Shown: positions 8,514 through 13,862, numbered from the stretch's first letter. The stretch: DNA of 15,966 nucleotides from an uncultured Paraburkholderia sp. (GCA_937917025.1 CALFSF010000278.1:1-15966); one strand, 5' to 3'. Notes: a model not told the origin generated them from the letters alone. Made by a program: numbers and translations.

Positions 8514-8519
8514 ATTATA
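8514..8519 (-). promoter_or_regulatory. Candidate -10 box of the ClC gene
   Basis: A perfect TATAAT on the minus strand, 25 nt upstream of the ATG at 8488. No convincing -35 lies at 16-18 bp. It faces away from waaC in the 235-bp divergent region. If used, the mRNA leader is only about 15-20 nt and lacks a Shine-Dalgarno. Confidence 0.45.
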
Positions 8520-8654
8520 ACGGCGCGTCGCGAGCAGGCGGCGTGTAGTCGTCGCGCCAGCTGCGCGTATCGGAACGCTCTCGATGCCCGCGAGCGGTAA
8601 TGTCTCGTTACAGCAAGCCTGTCGCAACATTCGGCATTGCGGGTGCAACTTCCG

Positions 8655-8660
8655 TAGAAT
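8655..8660 (+). promoter_or_regulatory. Candidate -10 box of waaC
   Basis: TAGAAT on the plus strand, 63 nt before the waaC ATG. The -35 is weak (TTCGGC at 8630, 19-bp spacer). It is placed so that the transcript includes the ten-codon upstream ORF at 8689. Confidence 0.35.
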
Positions 8661-8688
8661 GCACTTTTCAACAGGAAACAGAGCGGAA

Positions 8689-8721
8689 ATGAATCGATCC
8701 CCGATAAAAGCGACACATTGA
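8689..8721 (+). CDS. Possible 10-codon upstream ORF (leader peptide) before waaC
   Basis: ATG at 8689 preceded by a purine-rich GAGCGGAA stretch encodes MNRSPIKATH and ends at a TGA at 8719-8721. That stop is only 2 nt before the waaC ATG at 8724. The spacing suits translational coupling or re-initiation. The ORF is very short and may be chance; there is no codon-usage evidence at this length. Confidence 0.25.
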   Translation: MNRSPIKATH

Positions 8722-8723
8722 CG

Positions 8724-9740
8724 ATGAAGCGCATCCTGATCGTCAAGGTCACCTCGCTTGGCGACGTCGTCGAGGCGCAACCCGTGGTGGCGGACATTAA
8801 ACGGGCTTTTCCCGGCGTCAAGGTCGACTGGGCCGTCGACGAGATGTTTGCCGACATCGCCCGCTGGAATACCGGTATCGACCGCGTGCTATGCGCGCCG
8901 TTGCGGCGCTTCAAGAAGGCCCGCAGCCTCGCGGATATCCGCTCGATCGCCGCTTCGATCGCCGAGCTGCGCGCCGAGCGTTACGACGTCGTGATCGACA
9001 TCCACGGCGTCTACAAGAGCGCCATCATCGCGTTTCTGGCGCGCTCGTCGCGCCGTCTCGGCTATCGCGCGCCGGACCTTGGCGAACGGGGCGCCGCGTT
9101 CGCCTATACGGGCCGACTCGCGCCGCGTCCGGACGTCAACGCGTGGCATGGCATGCGCATCAGCGTGGGCGATGCACTCGGCTTTCCGGTCGAGGGGCCG
9201 CCCGTTTTCAATCTGCATGTGCCGGCCGCGGCCGCTTCAACCGGTTCCACCGGGGCGTCCGGGGGAGCCCCGGTGGCCATGCTGTTTCACGCCACATCCA
9301 AGGACGAGAAGAAGCTGCCCGCGACGCATTGGGCCGCGATTGCACGCAGCCTGATCGAGCGTGGCTATGCGGTCGAGCTGCCGTGGGGGTCGCCGCGCGA
9401 GCGCATCGAAGCGGGCGCGATCGCGGCGCTCGTGCCCGAGGCGTCGCTGCTGCCGCCGATGGACGTCACCGGCATTGCGCGGATGATCGTCCGGGCTTCG
9501 CTCGTCGTCGGTGTCGATACGGGTTTCGTGCATCTCGCGCATGCGTTGCAAAAGCGCGTCGTCATGATCTTCGTGTCTACCTCGCCGGAGCACTCCGGCG
9601 TCAAAGCGCCGTTCCGGTCGATCTCCGTCGGCGATGGACAGAGCGTGCCGCCTGTCGATGAAGTGTTGCGCGCCATCGAGCACGTGCATACCGAACCGGA
9701 CGCCGCCGCGGCCGGCGACGCCACCGTGGCGGCGGCCTGA
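8724..9740 (+). CDS. waaC: Lipopolysaccharide heptosyltransferase I
   Basis: Glycosyltransferase family 9 enzyme that adds the first L-glycero-D-manno-heptose from ADP-heptose to Kdo2-lipid A at the cytoplasmic face of the inner membrane. The protein has 338 residues. D14 in VKVTSLGDVVEAQP corresponds to the catalytic aspartate of E. coli WaaC. TSKDEKKLPATHW (191-203) carries the conserved lysine (K193). LPWGSPRER (219-227) and VDTGFVHLAHAL (264-275, with D265) form the nucleotide-sugar site. A small Ala/Ser/Thr/Gly insert at 168-182 joins the two Rossmann domains. I preferred ATG 8724 (MKRILIVK) over the TTG at 8718. No other LPS core gene is adjacent in this window. The gene is divergent from the ClC gene. 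Confidence 0.95.
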   Translation: MKRILIVKVTSLGDVVEAQPVVADIKRAFPGVKVDWAVDEMFADIARWNTGIDRVLCAPLRRFKKARSLADIRSIAASIAELRAERYDVVIDIHGVYKSAIIAFLARSSRRLGYRAPDLGERGAAFAYTGRLAPRPDVNAWHGMRISVGDALGFPVEGPPVFNLHVPAAAASTGSTGASGGAPVAMLFHATSKDEKKLPATHWAAIARSLIERGYAVELPWGSPRERIEAGAIAALVPEASLLPPMDVTGIARMIVRASLVVGVDTGFVHLAHALQKRVVMIFVSTSPEHSGVKAPFRSISVGDGQSVPPVDEVLRAIEHVHTEPDAAAAGDATVAAA

Positions 9741-9758
9741 GACGCGCGCCGGCGCGTC
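9741..9758 (+). other. Hairpin directly after waaC, no U-tract
   Basis: GACGCGC (9741-9747) pairs with GCGCGTC (9752-9758) around a 4-nt loop, starting at the base after the waaC stop. A tandem GCGTCACG pair follows (about 9753-9769). There is no U-run, so it may protect the mRNA 3' end rather than terminate transcription. Confidence 0.35.
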
Positions 9759-9906
9759 ACGGCGTCACGAACGCGCAGCGGCAATCCCGCTGAAAATCGC
9801 CACGATCATTACACGCCTGTTAAAACTGTCGCGCTTTCGTACGTACGGCGTGGGCGTCGCACCCGCGTAGCCCCGCTGGCACCAGGCTCGCGCCTTTCAT
9901 TGTTTC

Positions 9907-9926
9907 AGCGCGTGTAACACCGCGCT
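9907..9926. promoter_or_regulatory. Operator-like inverted repeat upstream of the small lipoprotein
   Basis: AGCGCG (9907-9912) and CGCGCT (9921-9926) are inverted repeats. The middle reads GTGTAACAC, itself an inverted repeat GTGT-A-ACAC (9912-9920). TACAAA at 9937-9942 could be a weak -10 just downstream, so a regulator could act here. This is a pattern only; the regulator is unknown. Confidence 0.3.
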
Positions 9927-9975
9927 AACCTCCCCTTACAAATTGCAACGGTCGCGCGGGGCGCCGTCGTGTTCA

Positions 9976-10016
9976 ATCGAGTCATTCGGGATCGCTCGAA
10001 TACTTACTGACTCGAT
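9976..10016 (+). promoter_or_regulatory. Stem-loop abutting the Shine-Dalgarno of the small lipoprotein
   Basis: ATCGAGTCA (9976-9984) is perfectly inverted to TGACTCGAT (10008-10016). An inner TTCG/CGAA pair (9985-9988, 9997-10000) lies inside it. The 3' arm ends exactly where the ribosome-binding site GGGAGA (10017-10022) begins. In the mRNA this would place a stable hairpin against the SD and could affect translation or 5' stability. Confidence 0.5.
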
Positions 10017-10027
10017 GGGAGAACAAT

Positions 10028-10156
10028 GTGAAACGCTTGACGCTGACCCTGATCGCAGGTGCATTCCTCGCTGCTGCACTGGGCGGATGCGTTGTCGTGC
10101 CGGCGCCTGGCTACTACGGCGGCGGCTATCACCACGGTGGTTACTACTACCGGTAA
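10028..10156 (+). CDS. Small Gly/Tyr/His-rich lipoprotein (42 aa)
   Basis: GTG start with an ideal Shine-Dalgarno, GGGAGA, 5 nt upstream. The peptide opens with KR and a hydrophobic stretch LTLTLIAGAFLAAALGGC. The lipobox LGGC places the lipidated cysteine at position 21. After cleavage only about 22 residues remain: VVVPAPGYYGGGYHHGGYYYR, rich in Gly, Tyr and His. It is therefore a tiny predicted membrane-anchored lipoprotein of unknown function. A strong upstream stem-loop and a downstream intrinsic terminator (10204) mark it as a discrete single-gene unit. Only the tail composition is odd. It is below usual ORF length cutoffs but the signals are strong. Confidence 0.82.
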   Translation: MKRLTLTLIAGAFLAAALGGCVVVPAPGYYGGGYHHGGYYYR

Positions 10157-10203
10157 CGGGACGCGTCGACATACGCAGCCGCGCCGTCGATGCGAGTGGG
10201 GGA

Positions 10204-10242
10204 AGCCGCGCATCTGCTCCGGCGGATTGCGCGGCTTTTTTT
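10204..10242 (+). terminator. Rho-independent terminator of the small lipoprotein gene
   Basis: AGCCGCGC (10204-10211) is perfectly inverted to GCGCGGCT (10229-10236) with partial pairing inside the loop. Seven T residues follow (10236-10242). The last T is also the final base of the convergent 59-residue gene's stop codon. Confidence 0.88.
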
Positions 10243-10421
10243 CAGGCAACCAGCATTTCGAACGCGATGACCGCCGCGATGGCAGCCAGGTTCGCCGCGA
10301 TGGCTTCGAGCACAATGCCTTTCCAGGTCGCCGGCTTGAAGCGGACCGCGAGCAGTAGCGCGCCGAGCAGCGCGAGAGCAATGATCATCACGACGTCTGC
10401 GTTTTGCAGGTGAATGTTCAT
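10242..10421 (-). CDS. Small two-helix membrane protein (59 aa), unknown function
   Basis: ATG at 10421 with an AGGAG ribosome-binding site (10428-10432) at 6-nt spacing. The sequence has a first hydrophobic helix (about 10-27, VVMIIALALLGALLLAV), a short basic, Trp-containing loop (RFKPATWKG, about 27-35) and a second helix (about 36-58, VLEAIAANLAAIAAVIAFEMLV). Two transmembrane segments with a positively charged loop suggest a small inner-membrane hairpin. I do not recognise the family and assign no function. A candidate promoter lies about 100 bp upstream. Its 3' end abuts the terminator of the convergent lipoprotein gene, so the two transcripts meet tail to tail. Confidence 0.75.
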   Translation of the reverse strand: MNIHLQNADVVMIIALALLGALLLAVRFKPATWKGIVLEAIAANLAAIAAVIAFEMLVA

Positions 10422-10529
10422 CGTCGACTCCTGTGGGTCTCATCGCCTCGGCGTCATGGCCCGGTGCGGGCCGATGAACGGGCGGGACATGGCGCCGATC
10501 CGTACGCTTTCGATCAGCGCTTCCCGTTC

Positions 10530-10557
10530 AGTATAAGCAGGCCAGACACCCATGCAA
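10530..10557 (-). promoter_or_regulatory. Candidate promoter for the 59-aa membrane protein
   Basis: On the minus strand TTGCAT (10557-10552) and TATACT (10535-10530) are separated by 16 bp. The match to sigma70 is fair at both boxes. The leader to the ATG at 10421 would be about 100 nt. The remaining 10422-10654 gap shows no gene and no clear terminator for the upstream transporter. Confidence 0.4.
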
Positions 10558-10654
10558 GTCAGGGAAAGCGCGACCTGATCCGGTGGACTTTCCCGTGCAT
10601 GACTACAGGGCCCGGCGTTCCTTTCGGACGTGAACGGCGAGCCCTGCGCACCGC

Positions 10655-11962
10655 TTACATCAGCTGCGTGTGACGCGTCTCACGCATGCACAGCACGCCG
10701 ACGAGGCTTACCGCGGCCGCGCACGACACGTATGCGCCGACCCACGTCAGGCCGCCGTGCGCGGCGAGCACCTGGGCGATGTACGGCGCCACCGAGGCGC
10801 CGAGAATGCCGCCCAGGTTGTACGAGACGCCCGCGCCGGTGTAGCGCACGTTGGTCGGAAACAGTTCCGGCAGCAGCGCGCCCATCGGCGCGAACGTGAC
10901 GCCCATCAGGAACAGTTCGATGATCAGGAACAGCAGCACGAGCGGCGTCGAGCCGCTGCCGAGCAGCGGCGCCATCGTGAAGCCGGACACGATCGCCGCG
11001 AGGATGCCGACGATCAGAACCGGCTTGCGTCCGAAGCGGTCGGCGGCCCATGCGGAAAGCGGTGTGGCGAGCGCCATGAACACGACCGCGATGCACAGCA
11101 TGCCGAGGAACGTCTGCCGCGGAATGTGCAGCGTCGAGACGCCGTACGACAGCGAGAACGTCGTCGCGTTGTAGAAGAGCGTGTAGCACACCACCATTGC
11201 GAGCGCGCCGAGGATCGTGGGGCGCCAGTGTTGCGAGATGAGCGTCGCGACCGGCACGCGCACGCGTTCCTGGCGATCGATCGCCGCCTGGAAGGCCGGC
11301 GTTTCCGCGATCTTCAGCCGCACGTAGAGGCCGATCGCGACCAGCACCGCGCTCACGAGGAACGGCACGCGCCAGCCCCAGCTGCGGAACTGCTCGTCGG
11401 ACAGCGACAGTGCAAGGCCGAAGAACAGGCCGTTCGAAGCGAGAAAGCCGATCGACGGCCCGAGTTGCGGGAACATGCCGAACCAGCCGCGTTTGCCGGC
11501 CGGCGCGTTTTCGGTGGCGAGGAGCGCCGCGCCACCCCATTCGCCGCCGAGGCCAATGCCTTGCCCGAAGCGCAGGAGACACAGCAGGATCGGCGCGAGG
11601 CTGCCGATCGAATCGTAGCCGGGCACGAAGCCGATGAGCGTCGTCGACAGACCCATCACGAGCAGCGATGCAACGAGCGTCGACTTGCGTCCGATGCGGT
11701 CACCGAAGTGGCCGAACAGGAACGAGCCGATCGGCCGCGCGACGAACGCGATGCCGAACGTGACGAACGCCGACAGCGCCTGCGCCGTTGCTGAACTGTG
11801 CGGAAAGAACACCGGGCCGATGACGAGCGCGGCGGCCGTCGCATAGACGTAGAAGTCGTAGAACTCGATCGCGGTACCGATGAAGCTCGCGAAGATCACC
11901 CGCGAGGTGCTGTTCTTTCCGGCCACATCAGGCGGAGTCGCGGAAAGCGGTGAGGTGGACAT
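10655..11962 (-). CDS. MHS-family MFS transporter (YhjE/ProP-like)
   Basis: Proton-coupled major facilitator of the metabolite:H+ symporter group, 435 residues with about twelve hydrophobic segments. Family marks include FIGTAIEFYDFYVYATAAAL (27-46), the loop 2-3 motif GHFGDRIGRK (84-93), RFGQGIGLGGEWGGAALLATE (131-151) and SWGWRVPFL. The C-half carries FGRKPVL, GALLPELFPTNVRYTGAGVSYN and ILGASVAPYIAQ. The closest remembered relative is E. coli YhjE; the substrate is unknown, probably a small carboxylate or zwitterion. I chose the ATG at 11962 (MSTSPLSATPPD), which has TGGAGA upstream at good spacing. The frame stays open to 12022 but adds an unconserved stretch. The upstream 444 bp hold iterons, an inverted repeat and a distant TATAAT. 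Confidence 0.92.
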   Translation of the reverse strand: MSTSPLSATPPDVAGKNSTSRVIFASFIGTAIEFYDFYVYATAAALVIGPVFFPHSSATAQALSAFVTFGIAFVARPIGSFLFGHFGDRIGRKSTLVASLLVMGLSTTLIGFVPGYDSIGSLAPILLCLLRFGQGIGLGGEWGGAALLATENAPAGKRGWFGMFPQLGPSIGFLASNGLFFGLALSLSDEQFRSWGWRVPFLVSAVLVAIGLYVRLKIAETPAFQAAIDRQERVRVPVATLISQHWRPTILGALAMVVCYTLFYNATTFSLSYGVSTLHIPRQTFLGMLCIAVVFMALATPLSAWAADRFGRKPVLIVGILAAIVSGFTMAPLLGSGSTPLVLLFLIIELFLMGVTFAPMGALLPELFPTNVRYTGAGVSYNLGGILGASVAPYIAQVLAAHGGLTWVGAYVSCAAAVSLVGVLCMRETRHTQLM

Positions 11963-12002
11963 GCAGGGTCTCCAGTTGAGTTGTCGCGACCCGGTCCCGT
12001 GT

Positions 12003-12018
12003 GCGGAACACATTCCGC
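12003..12018. promoter_or_regulatory. Inverted repeat GCGGAA-CACA-TTCCGC
   Basis: Perfect 6-bp arms (12003-12008 and 12013-12018) about a CACA spacer, 40-56 bp upstream of the transporter ATG on the minus strand. The shape and position fit a repressor or activator site, or an mRNA leader hairpin. The cognate factor is unknown. Confidence 0.35.
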
Positions 12019-12109
12019 GCATCGACAGCGCGGAGCCGGGCTGGGTCTTTGTTTGAAATCAGTGCGGCATGCGCTCGCGAGGCACGCGGTTGTCGTTGTC
12101 GCGCGACCC

Positions 12110-12153
12110 GTTGCGTAACGTTGCGGCATGTTGCGTCATGTTGCGCATGCAAC
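12110..12153. repeat. Four GTTGC iterons at exact 10-bp spacing, plus an inverted copy
   Basis: GTTGC begins at 12110, 12120, 12130 and 12140. The last copy is followed by GCAT and the inverse GCAAC (12149-12153). Ten-bp spacing puts each unit on the same DNA face, which suits cooperative protein binding upstream of the transporter. Two degenerate GTTGTC units precede it (12089-12100). Confidence 0.6.
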
Positions 12154-12330
12154 GATACAGCAGCTTGCGTCGCCGGTGCGCGCCAGCGTATGCGGCGGCG
12201 CGACATCGGACGATGCGGACCGGGCGCGCGCGCGGATCGCGCGGCGACGCCACAGTGAGGCTTCCCGGCGCACGCGGATGAGCGCGCGGCGAAAGCGGCG
12301 CCGGAGGGCTCCGGCAGGGCGTATCGAAAA

Positions 12331-12360
12331 ATTATAACGAGCAGCGGTGTCGCGCGGCAA
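12331..12360 (-). promoter_or_regulatory. Candidate distal promoter for the transporter
   Basis: On the minus strand TTGCCG (12360-12355) and a perfect TATAAT (12336-12331) are separated by 18 bp. The transcript would start near 12324 and run about 360 nt to the transporter ATG, through a GCCGGA stem (12300-12315), the iterons and the GCGGAA repeat. Confidence 0.4.
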
Positions 12361-12406
12361 CCGGGTGCGGAAAGCTGAATGAAAGGCGTGAAAGCAACGG
12401 GTCGTT

Positions 12407-12916
12407 TCAGTCGATCGTTTGCGCCTGTGGCGATGCGAAGGTGCGTAGCTGGAATTTGCCGTCGTCGTTGAAGAGCCAGTCTTCCATCAGTTCGAGATGG
12501 CCGCGCGTGTCGAGCAGTTTTGACGGCGGTTGCGGCAGCGGCGATGCGCGGCGCAGTGTCGTGAGCGCGGTGTTTTCCGCTTCGTCATCGCCGTTCGTGC
12601 GATAGACCGATTCGCCGACAAGCTGCCCATCCCGGTCGACGGTAAACGAAACGACGACGAGCGAGCGCAACATCGCCTGCGGCGTGCCGCGCAGCACGTA
12701 CGACGGGTTGCGCTCGAGGATGCGTCTTGCGACGCTCGCGCGATACTGGTCGAGCGTGACGCTGTTGATGGCGGCGGGCGGCACGTAGGTCATCGGCCGT
12801 TGCGGCGGCGTGATCGTGCAGGCGGCGGTGACGGCAAGAAGGCTCCAGGCGGCGATGCGGACGAATGGCATGAGCCGGGAACGACGGGGCATCCAGTGGC
12901 GCGTGCGGATGGGCAT
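12407..12916 (-). CDS. Predicted lipoprotein with TonB-C-like domain
   Basis: A 169-residue ORF. A basic start leads into the hydrophobic stretch IAAWSLLAVTAAC, a lipobox with the lipidated cysteine at residue 33 counted from the ATG at 12916. The mature part contains SLVVVSFTVDRDGQLVGESVYR (about 85-106), then ENTALTTLRRASPLPQPP (about 114-131). This is the strand-helix pattern of the TonB/TolA C-terminal domain, where an iron-independent envelope role is possible. It lacks the N-terminal transmembrane anchor and Pro-rich spacer of true TonB, so it is a TonB-C-like lipoprotein rather than a classical energy transducer. Starts at 12892 and 12871 (Met9, Met16) are equally possible, as no clear Shine-Dalgarno precedes any; Met16 gives a shorter, more typical signal peptide. 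Confidence 0.78.
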   Translation of the reverse strand: MPIRTRHWMPRRSRLMPFVRIAAWSLLAVTAACTITPPQRPMTYVPPAAINSVTLDQYRASVARRILERNPSYVLRGTPQAMLRSLVVVSFTVDRDGQLVGESVYRTNGDDEAENTALTTLRRASPLPQPPSKLLDTRGHLELMEDWLFNDDGKFQLRTFASPQAQTID

Positions 12917-12958
12917 CGCAGGATGAAGCGCGAACGCTTGGGAGCAGGATGTATTTTT

Positions 12959-12986
12959 ATCCTAGCGTATATGCGGGGGTTTTCAA
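12959..12986 (-). promoter_or_regulatory. Candidate promoter for the TonB-C-like lipoprotein
   Basis: On the minus strand TTGAAA (12986-12981) and TAGGAT (12964-12959) are separated by 16 bp. The leader to the ATG at 12916 would be about 35-40 nt. It lies in a short A/T-rich stretch unlike its surroundings. Confidence 0.4.
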
Positions 12987-13057
12987 TGAGTGGAAGAACG
13001 GGATGTGCGGGGGCGAACGGAGAGGGCGCGACGTGGGAACGTGCGGGAACTGCCAGA

Positions 13058-13456
13058 TCACAGGCCTAAATAGGCGCGCATACATGTGTCGATTGCGGTT
13101 AGATCGCCATTGCCCAGAATTACTTCAACGTACCGGCGACCACTATTGCGCGACTTGATGTAGGGCTTATTGAGTCTTTCGAAGCCCACGGTAGAGAGCA
13201 TGTCGCACTTCGCCCACATGGTCGCTTCGGTCTTCCAGCCAGGCACCGTTACATGCGGTAGAGCGTGATGCCACGCCTTGACGGGCGCCGGCGATGTCGT
13301 TGAGAGAGGGACCACTGTGCAGAGCCGACGACTGTGGCTGCTTTTTTTAGACACTACGATCACAGGCCGCTTCTTGATCATTTCCGGTTCTCGAAAACCG
13401 GTGTTGAAGTCGCAGACCAGAATTTCCCCTCGACTGGGGAAGTAAGGCAATGTCAT
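13058..13456 (-). CDS. PemK/MazF-like toxin, apparently without antitoxin
   Basis: A 132-residue protein related to the MazF/PemK mRNA interferases. RGEILVCDFNTGF (9-21) is the first strand and loop, KKRPVIVVSKK (28-38) holds the conserved Arg-Pro (R30-P31), LCTVVPLSTTSP (45-56) carries the Ser/Thr of the active region, and WAKCDMLSTVGFERL (81-95) matches the K-x-D-x-L-x-T-V block. RNA cleavage is inferred from the family. I chose the ATG at 13456; the frame is open to a GTG at 13630 but only through a palindrome and hairpin region without coding character. There is no Shine-Dalgarno. A terminator-like hairpin ends 9 nt before the start. No antitoxin-like ORF lies on either side. The gene is richer in A/T than the core genes around it and sits near a tRNA, which suggests transfer. 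Confidence 0.8.
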   Translation of the reverse strand: MTLPYFPSRGEILVCDFNTGFREPEMIKKRPVIVVSKKSSHSRRLCTVVPLSTTSPAPVKAWHHALPHVTVPGWKTEATMWAKCDMLSTVGFERLNKPYIKSRNSGRRYVEVILGNGDLTAIDTCMRAYLGL

Positions 13457-13465
13457 AGGGTCAAG

Positions 13466-13488
13466 AAAAAGCCCCCATATGGGGGCTT
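13466..13488 (-). terminator. Intrinsic terminator directly upstream of the PemK-like start
   Basis: The perfect palindrome AGCCCCCATATGGGGGCT (13470-13487, extended by one pair to 13469-13488) is followed on the minus strand by TTTTTC. It faces the toxin gene, whose ATG is at 13456. Any transcript from the tRNA side must pass it to reach the toxin. Confidence 0.85.
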
Positions 13489-13611
13489 CAAGAATCGACG
13501 CCCGGGCTAGCTTGGAATCGCTTATCCGGGCCGCTGGTGCGACGTTTAACGCGCCAGACTCAAGCCGGCTTTCGCCGGAAACGCATTTAGCATGGCACGA
13601 ATATCCGCGCC

Positions 13612-13641
13612 TGCCAACGGTTGGCAACACAGGTTGGCGAC
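13612..13641. repeat. Three GTTGGC half-sites upstream of the PemK-like gene
   Basis: TGCCAAC (13612-13618) and GTTGGCA (13620-13626) are perfect inverted repeats around one G. GGTTGGCAAC (13619-13628) recurs as GGTTGGCGAC (13632-13641) at a 13-bp period. The layout looks like an operator. Confidence 0.45.
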
Positions 13642-13674
13642 GCGGCAGTGGCGTCTGATTCCTTCATCGGCCAC

Positions 13675-13706
13675 AAACGAAATACGGGCCCAAAAGGGCC
13701 CGTATT
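13675..13706 (-). terminator. Terminator downstream of tRNA-Ser
   Basis: AATACGGGCCC (13681-13691) and GGGCCCGTATT (13696-13706) form a perfect 11-bp stem with an AAAA/TTTT loop. The minus-strand continuation is TCGTTTG, a weak U-tract. It ends 12 nt beyond the tRNA 3' end, as expected for a tRNA terminator. Confidence 0.65.
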
Positions 13707-13718
13707 CATTTAATGATC

Positions 13719-13808
13719 TGGCGGAGGCGGTGAGATTCGAACTCACGGAAGGATTGCTCCTTCGCCGGTTTTCAAGACCGGTGCCTTAAACCGCTCGGCC
13801 ACACCTCC
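13719..13808 (-). tRNA. tRNA-Ser (anticodon UGA)
   Basis: A 90-nt gene including an encoded CCA (13719-13721). The acceptor GGAGGTG pairs with CGCCTCC, with one G-U pair. The anticodon stem-loop is CCGGT-CTTGAAA-ACCGG, with TGA at 13774-13772. The long variable arm GAAGGA-GCAA-TCCTTC is the class II serine mark. The T arm is GTGAG-TTCGAAT-CTCAC. It reads UCA and related UCN codons. It lies 54 nt after the hemW stop on the same strand, so it may be cotranscribed. The tRNA is intact, and I see no duplicated 3' end in the window. Confidence 0.97.
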
Positions 13809-13862
13809 AGGCCGCGAATTGTAACCCGAAACCGGCTCGCGGCGGCCACCCCGCGCTGGCGA

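Larger units (their letters stand above)
11963..12406. other. 444-bp gene-free region between the transporter and the TonB-C-like lipoprotein
   Basis: No supported gene. It contains an inverted repeat at 12003-12018, four GTTGC pentamers at a 10-bp period (12110-12144), a GCCGGAG/CTCCGGC stem (12300-12315) and a perfect minus-strand TATAAT (12331-12336). The transcription start is unclear. Short ORFs here are Arg-rich and look random. Confidence 0.6.
13463..13641 (-). ncRNA. Candidate structured RNA between tRNA-Ser and the PemK-like gene
   Basis: Read on the minus strand, several stem-loops occur in order: TGCCAAC/GTTGGCA (13612-13626), a GAAA-capped hairpin CCGGC-GAAA-GCCGG (13565-13578), an interrupted stem in 13535-13556 (TGG...CCA), GCCCGG/CCGGGC (13500-13531) and the terminator at 13466-13488. 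Stacked helices ending in a terminator suggest a small RNA or an mRNA leader. The setting recalls phage-derived antisense RNAs (C4, P4 CI type), but I cannot confirm family membership. No clear promoter is visible; it could be processed from the tRNA transcript. A GAAA hairpin alone could also be a dispersed REP-like repeat. Boundaries are approximate. Confidence 0.35.

Noticed and set aside
7544..8548. 334-codon open frame antisense to the ClC gene
   Set aside because: Charged, repetitive composition (Arg, Asp, Gln, His) without domains; the ClC reading frame carries all family motifs.
8489..8914. N-terminal extension of the ClC frame up to 8914
   Set aside because: It would overlap waaC by nearly 190 bp and is not membrane-like; the ATG at 8488 beside the TATAAT box is preferred.
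10670..11794. 374-codon open frame antisense to the transporter
   Set aside because: Low-complexity charged sequence caused by third-position GC bias opposite a membrane protein.
12949..13158. 69-codon Cys-rich plus-strand ORF
   Set aside because: Overlaps the toxin gene 3' end antisense, has no ribosome-binding site and no recognisable family.
13719..13741. Attachment-site duplication for an island at tRNA-Ser
   Set aside because: No second copy of the tRNA 3' end and no integrase gene are visible in the window, so an integrated element is not demonstrated.
13546..13746. 66-codon minus-strand ORF ending NAFPAKAGLSLAR
   Set aside because: Begins inside the tRNA and runs through the terminator; the PAKAG segment simply reflects the GAAA-capped hairpin, so it is treated as non-coding.
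13592..13789. 65-codon plus-strand ORF over the tRNA gene
   Set aside because: The RFELTEG-like segment is the typical false translation of the strand opposite a tRNA-Ser gene.
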